A stretch of 64,000 nt of DNA from CAKZQX01 sp034436755 (GTDB lineage: Bacteria; Chloroflexota; Chloroflexia; Chloroflexales; Chloroflexaceae), in assembly GCA_034436755.1 (NCBI GenBank), contig DAOTVB010000248.1:22604-86603 (forward strand), given 5' to 3'. The first letter of the stretch is position 1. Each line of letters opens with the position of its first letter. Positions 1 to 6,768 of this stretch are shown one piece after another. The position numbers and the translations under genes were made by a program. The notes under the pieces are model-generated. The model made no database searches and was not told where the DNA came from. It worked only from the letters and a program-made list of their open reading frames with translations.

Positions 1-317
1 CGGGCACACCGGCCGCTACCCTGCCGGGCCAGGTTGCCCCCCGGATTATCGAGCGCCGCTGGCACGAGCTTATGCAACTGCAACAGGAGATCTCCCTGGC
101 GCAGAATCAGCGGTGGCAGGATCGCACGCTTGATGTCATCGTTGAGGGTGAGGGTGTCACCGATGATGGTCAGGTGCTGTTGGTTGGGCGTTCGTTCCGG
201 GATGCGCCGGAGGTTGATGGACAGGTATTTGTCTGGGGTGATGCGCCGGTTGGTGCGCGGATTCAGGCCCATATTCTGCACGCTGCCGAATATGACCTGT
301 GGGGCGAGATGCGGTAA
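1..317 (+). CDS. rimO: Ribosomal protein S12 methylthiotransferase RimO, C-terminal end (partial)
   Basis: Only the last ~104 residues are in the window; the frame is open from base 3 to TAA at 315-317. RimO is a radical-SAM enzyme that adds a methylthio group to an Asp of ribosomal protein S12. What is visible is the helical linker (ERRWHELMQLQQEIS) followed by the TRAM RNA-binding domain with the motif VGRSFRDAPEVDGQVFVWG. GRS-x-DAPEVDG is typical of RimO rather than its paralogue MiaB, whose TRAM lacks this string. The radical-SAM core with its CxxxCxxC cluster lies upstream of the window and cannot be checked. The protein ends HAAEYDLWGEMR, which looks like a natural C-terminus, so the gene appears truncated only by the window edge. 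Confidence 0.85.
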   Translation, partial: GTPAATLPGQVAPRIIERRWHELMQLQQEISLAQNQRWQDRTLDVIVEGEGVTDDGQVLLVGRSFRDAPEVDGQVFVWGDAPVGARIQAHILHAAEYDLWGEMR

Positions 318-541
318 AACCGGATGACATGGCCCGGCTTCCTGGAGCAAAACCGGCGAAAGCGAGAACGATAAACGATGAAGGACAACCAATGACATAC
401 CAGCAGCACGACCAGAACCGCACATTCACCGTTTATCGTTCACGTTGCTCACGTTGCCAGGTGGGTGCGGAAGCGCGGGCCATGTGCCGGTATCGGCAGC
501 GACAGGCCCGGTTAGCCCGCCTCCTCACCCCCTTGATCTCT

Positions 542-961
542 TCACTTGGCGACACGCGCCTGGATTGCCTTCTGGAGGCGGCGCAGTTCATCCGGATTGT
601 TCTTCGCCAGGTAATCGATCATATAATCAACCGCCGTGTCACTGTAGTCGTCCAGCAGGCCGTCAAGCACCTGATGCACAACCATGGTTACGAACTCCTC
701 CTCCGTAATGGCAGGAGTGTACACATAGGCCAGACCTTCGCGGTGGCGATTCAACACACCTTTTTCGGCCAGGCGGCTCATCGTGGTCATAACAGTCGTA
801 TAGGCAATCTCACGTTGCTGTGAGAGGCGGCGATGAACCTTTTTGACAGTGCTGCGTTCTTCTTGCCACAGCAGTTGCATAATTTCGGTTTCAAGGGGGC
901 CAAGTACTTTCACCAGACCGTCCTTGGATGGACTAAAACGGAATCGCATATTCAGCGGCAT
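542..961 (-). CDS. BlaI/MecI/CopY-family transcriptional repressor
   Basis: A 139-residue protein of normal length for the BlaI/MecI/CopY (Penicillinase_R) family, winged-helix repressors that bind as dimers to inverted repeats. Residues about 18-85 form the winged helix (LGPLETEIMQLLWQ, then AYTTVMTTMSRLAEKGVLNR, the usual recognition-helix string), and the C-terminal third is the helical dimerisation part. The N-terminal extension PLNMRFRFSPSKDGL is slightly longer than usual, so ATG 949 (MRFRF) is an alternative start. No BlaR1-type membrane sensor protease is next to it, so the inducing signal is unknown. It is divergent from a polyprenyl diphosphate synthase and separated from it by 229 bp that hold an inverted repeat, so it may control that gene, itself, or both. 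Family assignment is firm, target is inference. Confidence 0.85.
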   Translation of the reverse strand: MPLNMRFRFSPSKDGLVKVLGPLETEIMQLLWQEERSTVKKVHRRLSQQREIAYTTVMTTMSRLAEKGVLNRHREGLAYVYTPAITEEEFVTMVVHQVLDGLLDDYSDTAVDYMIDYLAKNNPDELRRLQKAIQARVAK

Positions 962-1074
962 GAGAGTGAACTCCTTTCGGATGGCGACGTTGTAGGTCGA
1001 TACGTACCAGTGCTGCGTGCTTATGCGCTAGTGTACTAATCGACTTCGCAAGCGACAATAGTTTTTGATTACTG

Positions 1075-1117
1075 ACGGGTTACAGTAGACAAAATGCTTA
1101 CTACTACAATAACCCGT
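1075..1117. promoter_or_regulatory. Inverted repeat, candidate repressor operator
   Basis: Two 14-nt arms, ACGGGTTACAGTAG (1075-1088) and CTACAATAACCCGT (1104-1117), are inverted with 12 of 14 positions matching and a 15-nt spacer. The right arm contains TACAAT, which could be a -10 element for the rightward gene at 1191. Position between a divergent BlaI-type repressor and the polyprenyl synthase suggests an operator. BlaI-family sites usually carry TACA/TGTA half sites; TTACA and TAGTA are present here but the match is loose. The rest of the 962-1190 gap shows nothing else clear. Confidence 0.4.
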
Positions 1118-1190
1118 AGTGATGCGCTAAATCGTCTCTATTTCATGCTGGAATGAACGTGAGTCGTAAGGATTTTTACATTACAAAACT

Positions 1191-2309
1191 ATGACAACAT
1201 CAGATGTTCGCAACAGGATTCAAGCAGCCATGCGTGCGGCTTTCCCCGACTTTGAGCAGCGCGTGGCTCGCTATTACGCAATGCAGGAATACCATCTCGG
1301 CTGGCGTGATGCTAATCTGCAGACCGCCATGTCTGACCCTGGGAAACTGCTCCGGCCACAACTGGTGCTCCTGGCCTGCCGCGCTGTCGGTGGGGACGCG
1401 GCCCATGCCTTGCCGCTGGCAGCGGCGATCCAGTTGATCCATGACTTTACGTTGATCCACGACGATATTCAGGATCAGAGTGATACTCGTCGGGGGCGGC
1501 CCACGGTCTGGACGTTGTGGGGGTTGGCCCATGGAATAAACGTAGGTGATGGAATGTTTGCCATTGCTCATCAGTCGCTTTATGGTCTGAGTGATGCGAA
1601 TCTGCCCGCCTCCGTGCTGCTGGATATTTTCCGGCGGTTCGAGGATATGAATCTCCGGATCTGTGAGGGCCAGTTCCTGGATATGAGTTTTGAAGGCGAC
1701 CTGACGATCACTGCCGACGATTACCTGGGGATGATCCGGCGGAAGACGGCGGCGCTGCTGGCGGGGGCGGCCAGTCTGGGGGCGCTGGTCGGTGGCGCTG
1801 ACAGCGAGAGTGTTGATGCAATGTTTGCCTTTGGTGAAAGCCTGGGGGTCGCATTTCAGATCCAGGATGATGTCCTGGGCATCTGGGGCGACCCGGAAGT
1901 GACCGGCAAGCCCCAGGCGGCAGACCTGTACCGCCGCAAGGTCAGCCTGCCGATTGTCCACGCCCTTAACCAGGCGCAGGGCGATACCACGCTGGTCAGT
2001 ATGCAGGTCGGATACATGGGCGAGAAAACGGGAGGATTGGAGCGTGTGATGCTTAATGCCGCCGGCAACCTGGATGATCTGAAGCAGATCTATCAGCATG
2101 AGGAAGTGAGCGACGAGCATGTCGTCCGATTGCTGGCGATCCTGGAGGCGGCCGGGTCACGCCAGTATTGCGACGATGTTGCGTCCCAGTACCACAAGCA
2201 GGCCATGGAAGCCCTGGATCGTGTGAAGCCTGGCGATAACCCGGATGCCGTGCAGTCGCTAGATCAGTTGCGGGCAATCGTTGGGAAGCTGTTGGGGCGG
2301 AAGACATAG
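1191..2309 (+). CDS. Polyprenyl (geranylgeranyl/farnesyl-type) diphosphate synthase
   Basis: Trans-isoprenyl diphosphate synthase of 372 residues: it would join isopentenyl diphosphate to an allylic diphosphate to give a C15-C25 or longer chain for carotenoids, chlorophyll tails or quinones. The first Asp-rich motif is DDIQD at residues 91-95, followed by the RRGRPTVW string; GKLLRPQLVLL near residue 51 is the diphosphate-binding region. The second motif reads QIQDDVLGIWGD near residue 225, with DDxxG in place of the textbook DDxxD, a variant that I recall from related synthases and do not regard as inactivating. The tail beyond residue 260 is longer than in E. coli IspA. Product length cannot be read safely. 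No clear Shine-Dalgarno precedes ATG 1191; ATG 1230 is an alternative. The gene is followed 12 bp later by a glycosyltransferase, probably co-transcribed. A CrtI-type desaturase lies far away at 56.9 kb. Confidence 0.88.
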   Translation: MTTSDVRNRIQAAMRAAFPDFEQRVARYYAMQEYHLGWRDANLQTAMSDPGKLLRPQLVLLACRAVGGDAAHALPLAAAIQLIHDFTLIHDDIQDQSDTRRGRPTVWTLWGLAHGINVGDGMFAIAHQSLYGLSDANLPASVLLDIFRRFEDMNLRICEGQFLDMSFEGDLTITADDYLGMIRRKTAALLAGAASLGALVGGADSESVDAMFAFGESLGVAFQIQDDVLGIWGDPEVTGKPQAADLYRRKVSLPIVHALNQAQGDTTLVSMQVGYMGEKTGGLERVMLNAAGNLDDLKQIYQHEEVSDEHVVRLLAILEAAGSRQYCDDVASQYHKQAMEALDRVKPGDNPDAVQSLDQLRAIVGKLLGRKT

Positions 2310-2321
2310 GATTGCGCGAAC

Positions 2322-3539
2322 GTGCATCGCGGCATATGTGTGGCCCTGCTCAGTGCCGAGTATCCACCGCAACCCGGTGGTGTCGGCGATTATACCTGGT
2401 GCCTGGCTCAAGCCGTAACCCGGCGTGGTCACACGGTGGTGATTATCACCATTCGGGACGGGCAACTGTTGCTGCTGCCGGCCGGGAGCCACGCTCCGCA
2501 GTGGTTGGATCGCCGTAGACTGTCCGGTTGGGACTGGCGCTGCTGGCGTGCGGCGATAACCGCGCTCGATAGTGTACGGCCGGATCTGCTGCATATTCAG
2601 TATCAGACGGGTGCTTATGGCATGCATCCCGCGGTTAACCTGCTGCCCTGGCGGCTGCGGGGTCTGTCGGGTCGTCCGCGCGTGGTTGTGACATTTCACG
2701 ACCTGCTGGAACCATACCTGTTCCCCAAAGCCGGCCCCCTGCGGCGGTATGTTACCGGGCGACTGGCGCGCGATGCCGATAGGGTTATCGTGACCAACGC
2801 TGAAGATGCTGCAAACATACTTCGGTATCAGTCGCAGCGCCGGCCTCTCTCCGTCACCACTATTCCAATCGGCTCAAATATTCCGGTTGCGCCGCCATCT
2901 GACTACGACCGTGCTGCCTGGCGCGCCGCCCTGGGAGTTGGTCCGCACGACTTTCTCATCGCCTATTTTGGTTTGCTGTCGCCCAGCAAAGGGGTGGACC
3001 GGCTGATCGAGGCCATCGCCGACCGGAGCGCGGGTTCGCGCTGGTCCGTGCCGCCCCGGCTGCTGCTCATCGGTGGGGGCGCAACTGCGCCGCAGGACCG
3101 GGCCTATGCTGCCGGGGTGCAGGCACAGATCATGCGCCTGGGAGTGGACCATCAGGTCATCCGGACCGGGCAGGTTGATGCGGCAACGGTATCGGCTCAT
3201 CTGCTGGCCGCCGACTGTGTGGCCCTGCCGTTCCAGGATGGTGCGTCATTTCGGCGTGGTAGCCTGCTGGCCGCGTTGAGCCATGGGGCGACCGTTATTA
3301 CCACGACGCCCACCGCGTCGGCGTCCGCTGCTCCGGTACGCCTGATCCATGGCGAGCATGTTTACCTGGTTCCCCCGAACGATAGCGTGGCCCTGGCAGC
3401 CGCACTGCAGCACCTGGCGCACGATGAGGCCACCCGGATCCGTCTGGGCCAGGCCGCCGGCAAACTGGCAGAGCAGTTTACCTGGGACGCCATTGCGCTT
3501 CAGCACGAGCAGGTCTACGCCTGCCTCCGCCAGCTTTAG
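2322..3539 (+). CDS. Glycosyltransferase, GT-B fold, family 4-like
   Basis: A 405-residue GT-B glycosyltransferase, probably transferring a sugar from a nucleotide donor to a lipid or polysaccharide at the cytoplasmic face. The start is GTG 2322 (MHRGICVALLSAEYPPQPGG); the EYPPQPGGVGDYT loop is the usual N-terminal acceptor-side glycine loop. The C-terminal domain starts near residue 210 with YFGLLSPSKGVDRLIEA and contains LPFQDGASFRRGSLLAAL followed by G-ATVITT, the donor-binding region of GT4 enzymes; the typical EX7E pair is not perfect (the first acidic residue of LPFQDGAS is an Asp). It follows the polyprenyl synthase by 12 bp on the same strand, so a shared role in isoprenoid or carotenoid glycoside synthesis is possible but unproven. 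Specificity cannot be read from sequence. Confidence 0.85.
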   Translation: MHRGICVALLSAEYPPQPGGVGDYTWCLAQAVTRRGHTVVIITIRDGQLLLLPAGSHAPQWLDRRRLSGWDWRCWRAAITALDSVRPDLLHIQYQTGAYGMHPAVNLLPWRLRGLSGRPRVVVTFHDLLEPYLFPKAGPLRRYVTGRLARDADRVIVTNAEDAANILRYQSQRRPLSVTTIPIGSNIPVAPPSDYDRAAWRAALGVGPHDFLIAYFGLLSPSKGVDRLIEAIADRSAGSRWSVPPRLLLIGGGATAPQDRAYAAGVQAQIMRLGVDHQVIRTGQVDAATVSAHLLAADCVALPFQDGASFRRGSLLAALSHGATVITTTPTASASAAPVRLIHGEHVYLVPPNDSVALAAALQHLAHDEATRIRLGQAAGKLAEQFTWDAIALQHEQVYACLRQL

Positions 3540-3577
3540 GGGGGGCCGTTACCGTCGCTCGGAAGTATCCCCCGCTG

Positions 3578-3701
3578 ATACCAATGTGCCGTCAAACCAG
3601 CAATCAGTCGGAATGGGCGCAACGGGCGCAGCGGCGGCACGATCCCGTTTGTCATCTCTGCGTCCTCGGTGTTCTCTGTGGCTATGACAACAAATCAGTA
3701 T
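3578..3701 (+). repeat. 124-bp dispersed repeat, copy 1
   Basis: This stretch matches 25222-25345 at most positions over an equal 124-bp length. Shared strings include CAGCAATCAG, GGAATGGGCGCAACGGGCGC and, at the right end, CTCGGTGTTCTCTGTGGCTA then TGACAACAAATCAGTAT. The outer ends are imperfectly inverted: ATACCAATGTG at the left, and ATACTGATTTG when the right end is reverse-complemented. Equal length, inverted ends and intergenic position fit a small non-autonomous mobile element, with no coding capacity. A short fragment also occurs near 48132-48165. The rest of 3540-4216 holds no convincing gene. Confidence 0.75.
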
Positions 3702-3772
3702 GAGCAATCGGCGCTACCCGGCGGGGTGTGGTGCCGACAGGGGGCTTTACCTGACAATATGTTAAAAATTTG

Positions 3773-3801
3773 TTGCGACGTACTCACGGACTCGTTATAA
3801 T
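3773..3801 (+). promoter_or_regulatory. Sigma-70-type promoter upstream of sensor kinase
   Basis: TTGCGA (3773-3778), a 17-bp spacer and TATAAT (3796-3801) make one of the best promoters in the window. A start near 3808 would give a leader of about 410 nt before the sensor kinase at 4217/4229. No folded RNA gene or riboswitch consensus was recognised in that leader, and the short open frames inside it look random. Confidence 0.6.
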
Positions 3802-4216
3802 AACCCCGGACGGGTATGGACAATACGTTCCCATGCATCGACGAATTTCAACTGATCTGTCGTTCATGCAGGTAGCGTGCTTTTGCTTCTCCCTGGATAC
3901 CGTATAGTGTGTGCGCCTGATCTGGAACAGCGTGGATCAGCAATCCGTGCAGCGTTGCATGGTGTCTTACGATGACCAGCGTATTGCCGGGCATAATGTC
4001 CGCCGGCACGTCGGCAAACCTGGTACACTGGAGCATACGTATGCCCGGGTCTTATGTTATTCTGAACGGAGTTGCAGCGGAGGATCGAAATTGGCGATTC
4101 TTCTATCACCACACTGATCTGGATGTCAATGGCTCTACTCCGTTTAGCAGACCATAACGTTTTGTCCGCCGCTCTATCCTGGTTACGCCGGGTTGTCAAC
4201 CCAACGCTGACCAGAT

Positions 4217-6424
4217 GTGTATCAACCTATGAACAGTTCTGCTACAATGAACATTTCTGAGTCTTCAGTTGTCGATATCCGTACGGGGGCATTGCTGCGA
4301 ATTACCTCGGCAATCGAAACGGCGACCACACTTGACGAGTTGCTGCTATTGTCGCTGAATGAGTTTGTCCAACTGCTCAATGTTCCCCTGGGCGGGATTG
4401 CCCTGCTCAACGATGATGGCACCCGCCTGCAACCGGCGAGTGTCTATCCACCCCGGGTAACGCTGCCACCAGATATTCTGATTTCAGAGATGCGCTACCT
4501 GCCGCACGTCATTCATGACCGCCGGTCGGCCCAGATCTATGATCTGGAGGTTGAAGCCGGTTCGCCCGAAATTCACCACTGGCTCAATGATGTCAATGTG
4601 CGTTCGGTGCTGATGATGCCGCTGGTTGCCCAGGATCAGGTAGCGGGTGTGCTGGCGCTGGCGACCACGGTGACGCCACGGCACTTTGGTGATAGTGAGA
4701 TAGCCCTGGCCCGCGTGATGGCCGGGCAACTCGCCGCCGCAATCGTCTCGTTTCGTCTGACGGAAGCGGCGCAGCGGCGTACGTTCGAACTGGCAACGAT
4801 GAACGAGATTGCCGCAGCCGTTACCTCCTCGCTCGACCCCCGCGAGATCTATCATCTGGTGGTGCGGCAGATCAACGAGTATTTCTGTGTGGATGCCGGC
4901 TCGCTGCTGATGCGTGATGATGAAACCGATGAGCTTGAGTTTGTCATGACGCTGGAGGCCGGCGAAGAAAAGCTGGCCGGCGTGCGTGTACCACCTGGTC
5001 AGGGTGTGGCCGGCCATGTTGCTGATACGCAACGGCACGCCATTGTGCTGGATGTCCAGAATGATCCCCGCTTTTATCGCAAGGTCAGCGAAGATGTAGG
5101 CTACATAACCCGCTCCATTCTGTGTGTGCCGATGGTGGTCAAGGGGCGCACCATTGGTGTGATCGAACTGTTAAACAAGCGGAATGGCGACTTCACAGAA
5201 GAAGATGCCGAGCGTTTAATCCGCATGGCGGCGACGATTGGTGTTGCCCTGGAGAACGCCCGGCTCTTCCAGCAGGTGACCGATGGTCGGGATCGCCTGG
5301 AAGCTATTCTGAACTCAACGACCGATGGTATTCTGATGGCCGATATCTATGGCACGGTTGTGACGGCCAATCCAATGGCCGTTCATCTGCTCCAGATGCG
5401 CAAGGAAGCCATTATCGGGCAGCAGTTGGCCGAACTGCTGACACAACTACGCACCCGTGCGCTGAACATCAGCGTGCCGTCGTGGCTCAATGGCGATACT
5501 CAAACTTCCGATGTGGTCGAGTTGGAGTTTGGTGGAGCGCAGCACCGCTTTATTCGCCACCTCGCGCTGCCGGTGCGCGATACACGCGGGGTTGAAATCG
5601 GGCAACTGGCGTTATTCCATGATGTCTCGAAGGAGCGTGAACTGGCGCAACTGCGTGACGACTACACCGGCATGCTCGTGCATGACCTGCGCGCGCCGCT
5701 GACCTCAATTATGAATGGTATCATGATGGTCAAGCGCGGTCTGGGTGGGCCCGTAACCGACCAGCAGCAGGAACTGCTGGCGATTGCGCACCAGGGCAGC
5801 CAGACAATGCTGGAGATGGTCAATACTCTACTCGACATCTCCCGGCTGGAGCAGGGGCGTCCAACTCTCAATCCGGAGCCGTTGTCGCCCTATGCCCTGG
5901 TCGATGAAACACTTGATCGGTTGCGGCCCTCGGCGGAGGGGCAGAATGTTGGTCTGCAGCAGCAACTGCCCGTTGGTCTGCCGCTCCTCGAAGCTGACCG
6001 GGAGAAACTTATTCGGGTGCTTCAGAATCTGCTGGATAATGCGATCAAGTTTTCGCCGTCCGGGGGTGAGATCACCCTGGGCGCGGTGCATGTGCAGACG
6101 GATGGTGATGGTGCGCCTACGGTTCAGTCACGCGGCGTAACAGTGCCGATTACCCCGCCGCTGCTGGCGGAAGGCGAGTGGCTGCTGCTCTGGGTGCGCG
6201 ATCAGGGGCCGGGTATTCCGGCACAGTATCACGAACGTATCTTTGAGAAGTTTGGACAGGTGCGTGGGCGGAAAGTGCGTGGCACGGGCCTTGGATTGAC
6301 TTTTTGTAAGCTTGCCGTTGAGGCACACGGGGGGCAGATCTGGCTCGAAAGTGCCGAAGGTAAGGGGAGCACGTTTGCTCTGGCGCTACCGCTGAATAAC
6401 TATCAAGAGCAATTCGAGGCATAA
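4217..6424 (+). CDS. Sensor histidine kinase, GAF-GAF-PAS-HisKA-HATPase
   Basis: A soluble sensor kinase of up to 735 residues. Two GAF domains (about 25-185 and 195-345) are followed by a PAS domain (about 355-465, beginning LEAILNSTTDGILMA), a HisKA dimerisation domain with the phospho-acceptor in MLVHDLRAPLTSIMN (His about 485-489), and an HATPase_c domain with N box NLLDNAIKFSP, G1 box DQGPGIP and G2 box GTGLGL. No membrane helix is visible, so the signal is presumably cytosolic or a small ligand of the GAF domains. GTG 4217, ATG 4229 and ATG 4247 are possible starts; none has a good Shine-Dalgarno. No response regulator is adjacent: the next gene is another kinase. It is probably transcribed alone from the promoter at 3773-3801, since the downstream kinase has its own promoter. 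Confidence 0.9.
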   Translation: MYQPMNSSATMNISESSVVDIRTGALLRITSAIETATTLDELLLLSLNEFVQLLNVPLGGIALLNDDGTRLQPASVYPPRVTLPPDILISEMRYLPHVIHDRRSAQIYDLEVEAGSPEIHHWLNDVNVRSVLMMPLVAQDQVAGVLALATTVTPRHFGDSEIALARVMAGQLAAAIVSFRLTEAAQRRTFELATMNEIAAAVTSSLDPREIYHLVVRQINEYFCVDAGSLLMRDDETDELEFVMTLEAGEEKLAGVRVPPGQGVAGHVADTQRHAIVLDVQNDPRFYRKVSEDVGYITRSILCVPMVVKGRTIGVIELLNKRNGDFTEEDAERLIRMAATIGVALENARLFQQVTDGRDRLEAILNSTTDGILMADIYGTVVTANPMAVHLLQMRKEAIIGQQLAELLTQLRTRALNISVPSWLNGDTQTSDVVELEFGGAQHRFIRHLALPVRDTRGVEIGQLALFHDVSKERELAQLRDDYTGMLVHDLRAPLTSIMNGIMMVKRGLGGPVTDQQQELLAIAHQGSQTMLEMVNTLLDISRLEQGRPTLNPEPLSPYALVDETLDRLRPSAEGQNVGLQQQLPVGLPLLEADREKLIRVLQNLLDNAIKFSPSGGEITLGAVHVQTDGDGAPTVQSRGVTVPITPPLLAEGEWLLLWVRDQGPGIPAQYHERIFEKFGQVRGRKVRGTGLGLTFCKLAVEAHGGQIWLESAEGKGSTFALALPLNNYQEQFEA

Positions 6425-6519
6425 GACCCCCTTTTTCCTGTCGAATGATTGGCGGCTATTGTGCGTGTTTATGAAAAAGATTTCATATACTAATTGTAAT
6501 CAAATCTTCAACCATTCAC

Positions 6520-6547
6520 TTGATTCGTCCTTCATGTGTAATATAAT
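6520..6547 (+). promoter_or_regulatory. Promoter upstream of membrane sensor kinase
   Basis: TTGATT (6520-6525), a 16-bp spacer and TATAAT (6542-6547) lie in the AT-rich gap between the two kinases. The predicted start near 6554 leaves a leader of about 215 nt before ATG 6769. Nothing else in 6425-6705 is recognisable. Confidence 0.55.
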
Positions 6548-6768
6548 GAGTGCAGGCAGAAATCCGTCTACGACATTGTGTAAAGAGATTCGACCACCGG
6601 AGTACCTGCTGCGTGGTGTGGCTGACCCGGCACCCATGTACGAAACGTTATAGGATGATTGTGTGACGTTCGTGCTGGTATGTTTACAGCGGACGAGAGG
6701 ATTATGTGTTTTTCCGGCGTTCCGCTCTCGTTGTCAAATATGCCTTTCACATGGAAGCAGGATTATCG

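Noticed and set aside
1200..2120. 306-codon frame antisense to the polyprenyl synthase
   Set aside because: The sense frame has the catalytic DDIQD and QDD motifs; the other strand has no recognisable domain.
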